Shown here in pieces: positions 9,028 through 18,075 of a stretch of 64,000 nt of DNA. Within the stretch, counting starts at the first letter, position 1. Every line of letters begins with the position of its first letter. Origin of the DNA: Leptospiraceae bacterium (GTDB lineage Bacteria; Spirochaetota; Leptospiria; Leptospirales; Leptospiraceae); the NCBI GenBank assembly GCA_017996175.1, contig JAGOHK010000006.1:1-64000 (forward strand). The letters run 5' to 3'. Under the pieces are notes generated by a model. It was not told the DNA's origin and made no database searches. It was given only the letters and a program-made list of their open reading frames with translations. Both the position numbers and the translations under genes were made by a program.

Positions 9028-11826
9028 ATGGTATTAGGCTGGAAAGAAATAAGAGACAGAGCGGTTCAATTTTCCAAACGATGGGAAAATGAAACAAGCG
9101 AAGACGCGGAAGCAAAAAGTTTTTGGGATGAATTCTTCGTTGTTTTTGGAATTGATCGTCGCAGATTTGCTAAGTATGAGCATCCTGTAAAGAAAATTGA
9201 TAATAAGCAAGGTTTTGTCGATTTATTCTGGCCTGGGATGTTGTTAATTGAACACAAATCAAAAGGTAAGAATTTAGACAAAGCCTATTCACAAGCAAGA
9301 GATTATTTTCCCGGCTTGAAAGATAGAGAACTTCCCAAGTATATTCTCATTTCCGATTTTGAAAATTTTAGACTTTATGATTTAGAAGAAAACGAAGTTC
9401 ATGCGTTTACTCTTGGTAAGCTCCATGAAAATATTAAACTCTTCGGACCACTCATAGGTTATCAAAAGAAATCTTTCAAAGAAGAAGACCCTGTAAATAT
9501 GAAAGCAGCTGAACTCATGGGAAAAATCCATGACTGGCTAAAGGCAAACGATTATACAGGACATCAATTAGAACTTTATTTAGTAAGACTTGTATTTTGT
9601 TTATTTGCAGAGGATACTGGTATATTTAACAAGAATGCATTCCAAGATTATATTCAAACAAAAACAAATGAAGATGGAAGTGATTTAGGTTTACATATTT
9701 ACAAAATTTTTAATATTCTAAATACTCCAAAAGATAAACGTCCCAAAGTATTGGATGACTCCTTAAATGATTTTGAATATGTAAACGGAGGTTTATTTGC
9801 AGAAGCCATTCCTGATGCAAACTTCAATAGTGCAATGCGAAATGTGCTTTTAGATTGTTGTGCACTCGATTGGGGAAAAATTTCTCCAGCGATTTTCGGT
9901 TCTCTTTTTCAATCTGTAATGAATCCAGAAGAACGTAGAAACTTAGGAGCACACTACACGTCCGAAAAAAATATTCTAAAACTTATTAAATCATTATTCT
10001 TGGATAATTTGTATTTTGAATTAGAAGGGTGTGGAAAAAATAAAAAGAAATTAGAAGAATTTCATAATAAATTAGCAAGCCTAAAATTTCTAGACCCAGC
10101 TTGCGGTTGCGGCAACTTCTTAGTAATCACATATAGGGAGTTAAGATTTCTAGAAATAGAAGTGATCAAAAGACTTAACCCAACAAGACAGACAGTTCTA
10201 GATATTCGAGAATTAATTTTATTAGATATAGATCAGTTTTATGGAATTGAAATTGAAGAATTTCCAGTGAGAGTTGCCGAAGTTGCAATGTGGCTAATCG
10301 ATCACCAGATGAATATGAAAATTTCAGACGAATTTGGACAATACTTTACTCGTCTTCCTCTTCAGAAATCAGCCAATATTATTTTTGGAAATGCATTACA
10401 AATTGATTGGCATACATTGATTAAACCCTTAATTCGAGAAACGGTTTCATTTGATACGAAGAATACGATGAAAGGAGCCCAAGAAGAAATTCCACAAGGG
10501 GATTTCAATTATATCCTAGGCAATCCTCCTTTCATAGGAAAACAAATGCAAACAGAGTGGCAGAAAAAAGATATGGAATCAGTCTTTTCTAATCTAAGTG
10601 GAGCGGGAGTTTTGGATTACGTGGCTTGTTGGTATTTAAAGGCGGGGCAGTTTATCAAAGATACTCCAATCAAAGTTGGATTTGTTTCTACTAATTCTAT
10701 TTCGCAAGGGGAGCAAGTTGGAATTTTATGGAATGAATTATTTCATAAATACAATATCAAAATTCATTTTGCTCATAGGACATTCAAATGGAGTAACGAA
10801 GCAAAGGGAAATGCGGCAGTGCATGTAGTAATAATTTCTTTCGCAAGTTTTGATATTAGTGAAAAATACATTTACGAATATGAAGATATTGGCGGAGAAC
10901 CTCACGAAATAAAAGTAAAAAATATCAATCCTTACTTAATTGATGCAAGTGATTCTTTAGTTTTCAAAAGAAGAGCGCCTATTTGCAGTGTTCCAGAAAT
11001 TTCTTTTGGAAGTATGCCAAATGATGGAGGATACTTCTTATTTACCGACGAAGAAAAAAAGGAATTTCTGAAAGTAGAACCCGATGCAGAAAAGTTTGTA
11101 AAACCAATGTTGAGCACTAAAGAATTTATAAATGGTAAGAAACGGTGGTGTTTATGGTTAGTCGATATGAAACCAAACGAACTCAGAGAGCTACCCGAAA
11201 TAGCAAAGAGAGTTCAGTTAGTTAAAGATATTCGAGCTTCCAGTGATCGAGAGGCTACGAAAAAGTTAGCCGCATTTCCTACTTTATTTGGGGAAAATAG
11301 ACAGCCAAATACTGATTTTATCTTAGTGCCGAGACATTCTTCCGAAAACCGAAAGTATATTCCAATGGGATTTTTTGATAAAAGCTACATTGCAAGTGAT
11401 AGTTGTTTATTTGTGGCAAATGCAGATTTGTTTACATTCGGAGTATTAATGTCAGAAATGCATATGGCTTGGGTAAGAAATGTCTGTGGTAGAATAAAAA
11501 GTGATTTTAGGTATTCAAACGAAATCGTTTACAATAATTTTCCTTGGCCTGATAGTCCAAAAGACAAATCTAAATTAGCCGTAGAAGAAGCCGCGCAATT
11601 AGTATTAGACGCTCGAAAAGAGTTTCCTGATTCCAGTCTTGCTGATTTATACGATCCAATTGGAATGCCAGCTAAGCTTACAAAAGCACATCAGAAATTA
11701 GACAGGGCGGTTGATATTTGTTATCGTTCTCAGTCATTTACAAGTGAATCCAAACGAATGGAATTTTTATTCGAGTTGTATGAAAAATATACAGCTCCAC
11801 TGACGACAAAAGGCAAAAAGAAATGA
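9028..11826 (+). CDS. MmeI-type single-chain restriction-modification enzyme
   Basis: 932 residues, close to MmeI (919). The N-terminal nuclease has D65-x9-E75-x-K77 (VDLFWPGMLLIEHK), the exact D-X9-EXK spacing of the MmeI family. The methyltransferase carries motif I as DPACGCGNF (355-363) and the amino-methyltransferase motif NPPF (499-502); the GAHYTSEKNI stretch (307-316) precedes it. The region after about 620 is the target-recognition domain, and the end matches the family helical tail. One polypeptide would both methylate one strand of an asymmetric site and cut about 20 bp away. It overlaps kdsB by 4 bases (ATGA). Likely acquired; specificity cannot be read. Confidence 0.92.
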   Translation: MVLGWKEIRDRAVQFSKRWENETSEDAEAKSFWDEFFVVFGIDRRRFAKYEHPVKKIDNKQGFVDLFWPGMLLIEHKSKGKNLDKAYSQARDYFPGLKDRELPKYILISDFENFRLYDLEENEVHAFTLGKLHENIKLFGPLIGYQKKSFKEEDPVNMKAAELMGKIHDWLKANDYTGHQLELYLVRLVFCLFAEDTGIFNKNAFQDYIQTKTNEDGSDLGLHIYKIFNILNTPKDKRPKVLDDSLNDFEYVNGGLFAEAIPDANFNSAMRNVLLDCCALDWGKISPAIFGSLFQSVMNPEERRNLGAHYTSEKNILKLIKSLFLDNLYFELEGCGKNKKKLEEFHNKLASLKFLDPACGCGNFLVITYRELRFLEIEVIKRLNPTRQTVLDIRELILLDIDQFYGIEIEEFPVRVAEVAMWLIDHQMNMKISDEFGQYFTRLPLQKSANIIFGNALQIDWHTLIKPLIRETVSFDTKNTMKGAQEEIPQGDFNYILGNPPFIGKQMQTEWQKKDMESVFSNLSGAGVLDYVACWYLKAGQFIKDTPIKVGFVSTNSISQGEQVGILWNELFHKYNIKIHFAHRTFKWSNEAKGNAAVHVVIISFASFDISEKYIYEYEDIGGEPHEIKVKNINPYLIDASDSLVFKRRAPICSVPEISFGSMPNDGGYFLFTDEEKKEFLKVEPDAEKFVKPMLSTKEFINGKKRWCLWLVDMKPNELRELPEIAKRVQLVKDIRASSDREATKKLAAFPTLFGENRQPNTDFILVPRHSSENRKYIPMGFFDKSYIASDSCLFVANADLFTFGVLMSEMHMAWVRNVCGRIKSDFRYSNEIVYNNFPWPDSPKDKSKLAVEEAAQLVLDARKEFPDSSLADLYDPIGMPAKLTKAHQKLDRAVDICYRSQSFTSESKRMEFLFELYEKYTAPLTTKGKKK

Positions 11827-12554
11827 ACATAATAGGAATTATCCCCGCGCGATACGCAAGCACAAGACTTCCAGCAAAGCCACTTGCTAAGATCGGAAGT
11901 AAAACGATGATAGAATGGACTTACTACCATGCTAAAAAAGCAAAATCGCTCTCCGATGTAATTGTAGCAACCGACCACGAAGACATTTATAACGTAGTAA
12001 AAAATGCAGGTGGAAAAGTTGTTATGACTGATGCAAACCACGCAACAGGAACTGACAGGCTAATAGAAGTTGTCCGCGGATTAAAGGATGTAGATGTAGT
12101 TGTAAACATCCAAGGTGATGAGCCGGGCATTGAACCAGAGCTAATTGATGGAGTTGTCAACCTAAAAGTAAAGAATCGCAATTGGGAAATGACAACTGCC
12201 GCCTGCCCAATGCCAAAAGAAGAACAGGCAGATCCAAATCGAGTGAAAGTCGTATTTGATAGAAACCAAAAAGCATTGTATTTTTCTCGTTCTCTCATTC
12301 CGTCCAATCACAAGCAGGTAACACCTATTTATCGACATTTAGGAATTTATTCGTATGAAAGAGAATTTCTATTGGGTTATAATGATTTGCCTGAGAGTAA
12401 TCTAGAAAAGTCAGAATCTCTAGAACAACTCCGTGCAATAGAAGCAGGAAATAGCATTGGAGTTTATCTCACCGACAAAGCAGGGTTAGCCGTTGACTCA
12501 CCAGAAGATTTAGAGATGGTAATAAAGCATTTTAAAGAAAGAGGACTAATTTAA
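11823..12554 (+). CDS. kdsB: 3-deoxy-manno-octulosonate cytidylyltransferase
   Basis: 243 residues. Activates Kdo with CTP to CMP-Kdo for lipid A/core assembly. IPARYASTRLPAKPLAKI at 7-24 is the nucleotide-binding signature, DVIVATDHEDI and NIQGDEPGIEPELI give the metal and sugar site, and the C-terminus has EQLRAIEAG and the final DSPEDLE. Its ATG overlaps the stop of the restriction enzyme and its stop overlaps the next start (TAATG), so all three are translationally coupled. Confidence 0.97.
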   Translation: MNIIGIIPARYASTRLPAKPLAKIGSKTMIEWTYYHAKKAKSLSDVIVATDHEDIYNVVKNAGGKVVMTDANHATGTDRLIEVVRGLKDVDVVVNIQGDEPGIEPELIDGVVNLKVKNRNWEMTTAACPMPKEEQADPNRVKVVFDRNQKALYFSRSLIPSNHKQVTPIYRHLGIYSYEREFLLGYNDLPESNLEKSESLEQLRAIEAGNSIGVYLTDKAGLAVDSPEDLEMVIKHFKERGLI

Positions 12555-12985
12555 TGGAAGAAACAATACCTGTGCCGACCAAACGCGGAATTCCCTATGG
12601 ACTCATCTGGGGAGTTTTATTTATTTGTGTTTATGCCTATCTTTTCTTTTTTGTCGGAATTTATTTTATTTGGAATCAAGGGCTTCCAAGTGATACAAGC
12701 GGAATTTTACTATTAGCCGGAAGTTCGATTATATATTTGATTGCTAGTATCTTCGGTTTTATTCCTGTCTTTATTATTTCGCTTATATTTATTATACGAG
12801 ATAGAAGTTTTAGGCAAAGTGTAAAAAATAACTGGCCTGTTCTACTTGCATTAATTTATCCAGTATTACCAAACATTCCTGGACCGTTCGATGAATCCAT
12901 AATGTCTGTTGTTATGTTTTGCATTCGTATATTTCTTTTTTATAGAACTGGAAAAGATGTTGCCTTACCGGATAATAAGAAGTAA
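12554..12985 (+). CDS. Small membrane protein, unknown
   Basis: 143 residues with three or four hydrophobic segments (about 17-40, 50-80, 95-110, 113-130) and a basic tail. The start overlaps the kdsB stop by one base, so it is in that operon. No family recognised. It is convergent with, and adjacent to, the DUF922 gene. Confidence 0.65.
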   Translation: MEETIPVPTKRGIPYGLIWGVLFICVYAYLFFFVGIYFIWNQGLPSDTSGILLLAGSSIIYLIASIFGFIPVFIISLIFIIRDRSFRQSVKNNWPVLLALIYPVLPNIPGPFDESIMSVVMFCIRIFLFYRTGKDVALPDNKK

Positions 12986-13780
12986 TCACTCAGTAGGACA
13001 AACAGTTTTTAGGGTCTTACAATTCTTCGTATATTTTTTGCAGGAGCTAATCGCCTTAGCTTCCGCGTCGGAAGTTTTTTCTGCCCAATTTGTGCCGTAA
13101 CCATTTCCCTTTCCTATTGCCAAACTTAGGCAGGAATTCTTTGACCACATAACTACCTTACAATCTTCTTCTTCGCAGTTTTCCATTGCTTTACTTTCGG
13201 CAGATTCTTGTGTTGAAAAATCGTAAGCAAATCCATATTTGCCTGTGCCTTGAGAAAATGCAATTGCTTGAAAAGAGTTTGCTCCAAAAAAGGCACCATT
13301 CTTAACACCATGTTCTGTTTTTTTGTCAAAGTTTTTTTGTTTCTTTGAAAGTTTTTTGAATGCAGTGGAGTAGGCTTGACTAGCGGTAGAACAAGATTTT
13401 CCCCTATTGCTTTCTTTTACAGTTTTCATAGATTCTATGAAGATATTTACATGTCCCTGTTCATGTTTAATTAGCGCATTATAGAATAGACTCCACTGGT
13501 TTTTTAAGTCTTGGTTTTCAGACTCTTCAAATTCAATCCATCTAGGAATTCGAACTTTACAAGTTGTAGTTGCCTCAGCGCATTTATTTCTATAAGAATA
13601 TCGGGTATATCCAAAGTAGCCGCCTTCGATTTGACTTTTTGTTTTCAATTCTTTAAGGAGTTTTTTAGCAGAGTTTCCTTCGATGTCATAGTATTCGACC
13701 TCACAGTTTTGAATTTCCTCAAAAGCAAAAGCAATCCGAGAGAGTAAAATTAAAAATAGAATTAAGTATTTAGCAAACAT
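12986..13780 (-). CDS. DUF922 (zinc-protease-like) plus DUF4189 secreted protein
   Basis: 264 residues from the ATG at 13780, which gives a clean signal peptide (MFAKYLILFLILLSRIAFA); an upstream ATG at 13822 would bury it. Residues about 25-150 match DUF922, including HEQGH at 106-110 in the helix LIKHEQGHVNIF, a zinc-protease-like HExxH variant with four intervening-paired residues. Residues about 160-264 match DUF4189: AIAFSQGTGKYGFAYD, three cysteine pairs and a closing CKKYTKNC. A periplasmic protein; catalytic activity is unproven. Confidence 0.75.
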   Translation of the reverse strand: MFAKYLILFLILLSRIAFAFEEIQNCEVEYYDIEGNSAKKLLKELKTKSQIEGGYFGYTRYSYRNKCAEATTTCKVRIPRWIEFEESENQDLKNQWSLFYNALIKHEQGHVNIFIESMKTVKESNRGKSCSTASQAYSTAFKKLSKKQKNFDKKTEHGVKNGAFFGANSFQAIAFSQGTGKYGFAYDFSTQESAESKAMENCEEEDCKVVMWSKNSCLSLAIGKGNGYGTNWAEKTSDAEAKAISSCKKYTKNCKTLKTVCPTE

Positions 13781-14016
13781 AACATTGCAATCTACGAAGA
13801 TAGTTATAAAATTACAATTCAATTCTTTTGAAAAAATGCTGACTACTTAAATCCAGTCGATATTTGTCCTAAGCAGCACCTCACTTTTTTCTTTTTCGTA
13901 AAAAGAATGCGAGGGAGACGTTAAGTCGAACTCATGATGAATAAATTTAAACGCAAAGAGCAAAATCACCGTCTAATTAGTTAAATATCGAATTATTTTT
14001 CAAAGAGGGGATTTAG

Positions 14017-14727
14017 ATGAAAAAAATGATCCATAAAGCAAACACGAGAGGAATCGCAGATTTAGGTTGGCTGCACAGCAAACATACTTTTAGTTTTTCC
14101 TCTTACTATAATCCGAATAGGATGCAATTTGGCGTCTTACGTGTGTTAAATGATGACATAGTCGCACCCGGAATGGGATTTGGAACTCATGGACATGAGA
14201 ACATGGAAATCATTTCTATTCCGATCACGGGTGAGCTTGCGCATAAAGACAACACTGGAACTGCGGAAGTGATCTATCCAGGAGAAGTTCAAATCATGTC
14301 CGCAGGAACCGGAATTCGTCATTCTGAATTTAATCATTCACAAAATGATCCAGTGAATTTTTTACAAATCTGGATTTTACCAAAGGAAATTGGAATCAAA
14401 CCTAGATACGAACAAAAATTATTTGATGTATCTGAAAGAAAAAACAAATTGCAAACGGTTGTTTCTCCTAAAAAAAATACAGAAGCGGTTTGGATCAACC
14501 AGGACTCTTATTTTTCACTTGCGAATCTAGAACAAGGAAAGGATTTAGAATACAAAATTAATTTAGCGGGTAATGGCGTTTATCTGTTTCTAATAGAAGG
14601 TTCTGTTTCTATAGATGGAGAAATTTTTGAAAAAAGAGATGGAATTGGAATTTCAGAAACTAACTCCTTTAACCTTCAAGCAAAGGAGAACTCGGAAATT
14701 TTATTCATAGAAGTCCCGATGAGTTAA
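14017..14727 (+). CDS. Pirin family protein
   Basis: 236 residues, bicupin. Metal ligands fit the pirin set: H58 and H60 in GTHGHENME, H102 and E104 in GIRHSEFN. The YhhW/pirin N-terminal signature HTFSFSSYYNP is at 23-33. GAGGGG lies a few bases before the ATG. Pirins of this type often have quercetin 2,3-dioxygenase activity in vitro; the physiological role is unknown. Confidence 0.9.
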   Translation: MKKMIHKANTRGIADLGWLHSKHTFSFSSYYNPNRMQFGVLRVLNDDIVAPGMGFGTHGHENMEIISIPITGELAHKDNTGTAEVIYPGEVQIMSAGTGIRHSEFNHSQNDPVNFLQIWILPKEIGIKPRYEQKLFDVSERKNKLQTVVSPKKNTEAVWINQDSYFSLANLEQGKDLEYKINLAGNGVYLFLIEGSVSIDGEIFEKRDGIGISETNSFNLQAKENSEILFIEVPMS

Positions 14728-14745
14728 TGAGAGTGGTATATGTGT

Positions 14746-14820
14746 TGTCATCCCCGAAATTCCCCCATTTGCGTAGTCGCAAATCCAGCACCTTCGTAGG
14801 GTGGAATTTCGGGAATGACA
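14746..14820. repeat. Palindromic intergenic repeat (TGTCATcCCCGAAATT type)
   Basis: 18-nt arms at 14746-14763 and 14803-14820 are inverted copies with one mismatch (TGTCATCCCCGAAATTCC). It lies between convergent pirin and tag genes and could work as a two-way terminator. The same core occurs at 19748 (TGTCATTCCCGAAATTTT) and partly at 52115-52125, so it is a dispersed family. Confidence 0.75.
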
Positions 14821-14861
14821 AATTCGAAATCCTTACGTCGAATTCAAGTTAAATTAATCCT

Positions 14862-15428
14862 TTACTTTTTAATTCCTTTATATCTAAAGCAGCCTGTCAA
14901 ATGATCATTCACCATTCCGGCTGCTTGCATATACGCATAACAGATAGTTGACCCTACAAAAGTAAATCCACGTTTCTTCATGTCTTTACTCATGGCATCA
15001 CTTTCTTTTGACGTTGCGGGAATATCCTTCATCGTTTTCCATTTATTCTGAATCGTTTTATTTTTTGTAAATTGCCAGATGTATTTATCAAAAGAACCAA
15101 ATTCTTTTTGGATTTGGATAAATGTTTTCGCGTTCTTGACAGTTCCCCAAATTTTCAAATGATTGCGGATAATACCTTCGTTTAACATTAATTTTTCTAA
15201 TTTTTTTTCCGTAAACTTTGCAACTTTTTCTACCTCAAAATCTGCAAATGCTTTTCGAAAACCTTCTCGACGATAAAGAATTGTGCGCCAACTAAGTCCG
15301 GCTTGAAATGCATCTAAAACTAAAAACTCAAAATGCTTCTTATCATCATGAACGGGAACGCCCCATTCTGAGTCGTGGTATATAGTCATTAGCTCATCTT
15401 GTCCCGGCCAAGTACAACGTTGTTTCAT
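14862..15428 (-). CDS. tag: DNA-3-methyladenine glycosylase I
   Basis: 188 residues. Removes 3-methyladenine from alkylated DNA. The zinc site is complete: C5 (MKQRCTW) and H18 (YHDSEWG) near the N-terminus, and H and C in DHLTGCFRY near the end. The catalytic pocket stretch DAFQAGLSW is present. The start overlaps the stop of the upstream YdeI-like gene by 4 bases. Confidence 0.96.
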   Translation of the reverse strand: MKQRCTWPGQDELMTIYHDSEWGVPVHDDKKHFEFLVLDAFQAGLSWRTILYRREGFRKAFADFEVEKVAKFTEKKLEKLMLNEGIIRNHLKIWGTVKNAKTFIQIQKEFGSFDKYIWQFTKNKTIQNKWKTMKDIPATSKESDAMSKDMKKRGFTFVGSTICYAYMQAAGMVNDHLTGCFRYKGIKK

Positions 15429-16021
15429 TTCAATTTCTCCTTTTTAACTTTCTCTTTATAGAACTGTCCAACCTTTTTTTCTGCTTCACTATCTTTGATT
15501 AATGTATTTAAACGGTTAATCTGCGTTATTTCCTGCTTTGCACTCATCACCCAATGAGTTAAAGTTTTTTGGTAGGAAGGAGCTTGTGACTTAAAAAATT
15601 CCCAGGCTATTTTATTTGTCTTAAATTGTTTTTCGAATTTAGAGTTGAATTTTACTGGTTCGTTTTCATAAGAATAGATTTTAGAATTGCTTTCTTCTCT
15701 TTTATTAAACGCAGCAATTCCTTTCGGTTTCATAAGTCCGAGTTTTGTTAAATCTTCCACTTTTTTAATATTGATAGCACTCCAAATGCTTTTTGGTTTC
15801 CTTGGAGTGAAGCGGATACTATAACTTTCCCTGTCAATGGACCTACGAATCCCGTCAATCCATCCAAAACAAATAGCTTGGTCAACTGACTCCGACCAGG
15901 TTAAGCTTAGTTTGCCGCTATCTACTTTATAATAACCTACTAAAAGTTCTGTTTCTTTTTTATGATTTTTCTCTAACCATTTTCTAAAATCAAGTTGGGT
16001 CGGGAAAAACATAGGCTTCAT
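15425..16021 (-). CDS. YdeI/OmpD-associated family protein
   Basis: 198 residues, cytosolic. The family pattern is clear: FRKWLEKNH, ELLVGYYK, SWSESVDQAICFGWIDG-like text (here TWSESVDQAICFGWIDG), RFTPRKPKSIWSAIN, and the C-terminal FFKSQAPSYQKTLTHWV followed by basic helices. Function is undefined; in some bacteria members are linked to peptide resistance. Co-transcribed with tag. Confidence 0.88.
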   Translation of the reverse strand: MKPMFFPTQLDFRKWLEKNHKKETELLVGYYKVDSGKLSLTWSESVDQAICFGWIDGIRRSIDRESYSIRFTPRKPKSIWSAINIKKVEDLTKLGLMKPKGIAAFNKREESNSKIYSYENEPVKFNSKFEKQFKTNKIAWEFFKSQAPSYQKTLTHWVMSAKQEITQINRLNTLIKDSEAEKKVGQFYKEKVKKEKLK

Positions 16022-16118
16022 CTTACTCTATCCTTTGTTTTCCAATGAAGGAAATATATTTTTTGTCTTTCATTTCCTAATTCTAAATATTGAATCGTGT
16101 AAAAATTAATCATTCTAA

Positions 16119-16694
16119 TTATTCCTTATTTAAAATTTCCAGATCTTCTTTTTCGTATTTGTGATTTCCGGGTTTTGTCTTTTTATAATTCCAACATTTT
16201 ATACAATCCTCTTTGGATAAATTAGGATTAGCCTCAAAAAAACTGCGAGTATAATTGTTATATTCGAACTGAGAACCAATTTCATATTTGAACCCGCTTT
16301 TTTTAAGTTCATAAATTCGATTCCATTCGTCAATAGCATCTTGGTAAATTTTTTTCCCTTTATTCTCTTTCATCCAGTTCATAAAAGGAGTATTGTATTT
16401 AAAATGCTTTCCGATTTTTTCAAGAAAAAAAGCTCTATGTCTTTCATCATTTGTATAATTTTTATCGATGATAGAATTTTTGGTAATCGCAGAGTTTGTT
16501 TTTATACGAATTTTCTTTTCTTTTTTCTTTAAGTTAATTTTTCTACCGTCTAAAAAATCGAAAATATTTTTAGTTAATTCCTGCTTCGATAAAGAAATCG
16601 GCAAATGATTTTCTTTACAAAACTGAATCAATTTTTCTTTTAAGTAATAGGTTTTCAAAAAAATATCTTTATTCATTTGTTTGGACAATTTCAT
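16119..16694 (-). CDS. SAP-like/DUF6434 protein
   Basis: Begins best at the ATG complementary to 16692-16694 (191 residues); ATGs at 16727 and 16676 are possible. The start places YYLKEKLIQFC at the spacing seen in relatives. Residues 15-60 form a SAP-like helical DNA-binding motif (LSKQELTKNIFDFLDGR). The C-terminal part matches DUF6434: ERHRAFFLEKIGKHFKYN, FMNWMKENKGKKIYQDAI. Role unknown; nucleic-acid binding is inferred. Confidence 0.75.
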   Translation of the reverse strand: MKLSKQMNKDIFLKTYYLKEKLIQFCKENHLPISLSKQELTKNIFDFLDGRKINLKKKEKKIRIKTNSAITKNSIIDKNYTNDERHRAFFLEKIGKHFKYNTPFMNWMKENKGKKIYQDAIDEWNRIYELKKSGFKYEIGSQFEYNNYTRSFFEANPNLSKEDCIKCWNYKKTKPGNHKYEKEDLEILNKE

Positions 16695-16836
16695 ATCGGT
16701 TCGCGTCTTTAGGAGTAATAGACGCATAACCGTGCGTCTCTACGACTTTTTATGTTTCAACATAATACTTACAACTCTTTATTTTATCTTGATTCTTAAA
16801 TTCCCTATTTTTAAACTAGCGGAATTGGAGTTCCTC

Positions 16837-17571
16837 ATGAAAAAAATTTTTCTAGTTTTAGTTTGTCTTTTCTGTGTTTCTTGTTTTGATATTTTTCATT
16901 ATATTGAATTAACTGCTGATAAAAAATTTCGTTCGGAATATAGAATTTCCTTCTCAAAGTCGTTGTTCGCAATGGGCGGTTCTACCTCACCTATCGGCAA
17001 TCTGGATGTAGATGAAATGCTAAACAAGCCCGAACTCAAAAAACTAGATGGAGTTTTTACGGGAACAAAAAAAGAAACCGACTCTTCTCTAATTTTACAT
17101 TTTAAGTATTCGGGAAGTGAAAACTCTTTAACAAAAAGAATTGAAACAGATTCCTTCCCCATGATTCCTTTCAAAGACGAAAACAACCAGTATATATTTA
17201 TATTTAAACAAAATAAATCGACCGATCAAACCAATTCACAAGAAAATAAAATGGCGGAAGCAATTTTAAGTGGTCCGGTGTACAGGATGTTAGTCGGTGG
17301 AGAATTAAAACCACAAAAAGCAGTATTCAAAAAGAAAAGCCAGGATGTTGTTAATTTAGAAATTATTCCACTTGGGACACAATATTTAATTGAATTTCCA
17401 ATTAGTTATATTCTAAAAGAATCCGGTGCGTTTGTTATTTCTTTTTCGGGCGAAATAAAATTAGACGCTATCAATAAAATTCTAAACGAAGAATCAAAAG
17501 ACGCCAAAGAACTCAAAGGCAGCAAGGAAAATAAATCTAAAATAAAATCAAAAGAGGAGGAAGTTTACTGA
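16837..17571 (+). CDS. Lipoprotein, first gene of GMC oxidoreductase operon
   Basis: 244 residues from the ATG at 16837 (TTGGAG 6 nt upstream). Signal peptide with lipobox: LVCLFCVSC, lipidated at C17. The mature part is a beta-rich domain with no family I recognise, and the last 30 residues are very charged (KDAKELKGSKENKSKIKSKEEE). The stop overlaps the next ATG (TGATG). Placement suggests a membrane anchor or accessory for the dehydrogenase. Confidence 0.75.
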   Translation: MKKIFLVLVCLFCVSCFDIFHYIELTADKKFRSEYRISFSKSLFAMGGSTSPIGNLDVDEMLNKPELKKLDGVFTGTKKETDSSLILHFKYSGSENSLTKRIETDSFPMIPFKDENNQYIFIFKQNKSTDQTNSQENKMAEAILSGPVYRMLVGGELKPQKAVFKKKSQDVVNLEIIPLGTQYLIEFPISYILKESGAFVISFSGEIKLDAINKILNEESKDAKELKGSKENKSKIKSKEEEVY

Positions 17572-18074
17572 TGGAATTTTTAGATAAGGACTTATCCAGA
17601 AATACTTTTTTAAAATTATCAATCAAGGTATTTGCAATTACTGCACTATCAATAGAAGGGGTAAATTGTGGTAATTCTCTATCTACGCCTATACTAAAAG
17701 GAATATCAAAAGAAGAATATTTTAATATGCAATCTCTCGCAGAAATATTTCTGGAAGAAAATCCAATTTCCGACTTTGATCTCGGCAAAGCGCTAGATGA
17801 TTATATTTATGGACACCCGTCCGCAATTCCCACAAAAGATTTAGTCCATGAGTTAGCTGGTGCACCGTCTTCCCTATTAGCCGCTCTCTTACTTGATTTT
17901 TCCCTAACTCCACTTGTAAAATTAAAGAAAGAAGAACGAATCAAAAGGCTTCTCTCTTGGAAAAATTCCTCTTCTCAAATGAAGAGGGGGCTATTCAGTG
18001 TTTTGCGTCAGACTAGTATGTTTCTTTTAGGTAGCAGTAAAGAATATCAAAAAGCAATAGGATACGAGGCATAA
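17571..18074 (+). CDS. Gluconate 2-dehydrogenase subunit 3-like protein
   Basis: 167 residues. An N-terminal weakly hydrophobic stretch (NTFLKLSIKVFAITALSI) resembles a signal or anchor, but there is no twin arginine. The helical remainder (FNMQSLAEIF, DLGKALDDYIYG, LLLDFSLTPLVK, LLSWKNSS) resembles the small subunit that pairs with GMC flavoproteins in membrane-bound sugar dehydrogenases. The gene sits 1 bp before the GMC gene, supporting that pairing. Assignment is by context and helix pattern. Confidence 0.6.
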   Translation: MEFLDKDLSRNTFLKLSIKVFAITALSIEGVNCGNSLSTPILKGISKEEYFNMQSLAEIFLEENPISDFDLGKALDDYIYGHPSAIPTKDLVHELAGAPSSLLAALLLDFSLTPLVKLKKEERIKRLLSWKNSSSQMKRGLFSVLRQTSMFLLGSSKEYQKAIGYEA

Positions 18075-18075
18075 T

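Noticed and set aside
9028-11826. BREX PglX methyltransferase
   Set aside because: The D-X9-EXK nuclease at the N-terminus, the length and the lack of other BREX genes fit the MmeI group instead.
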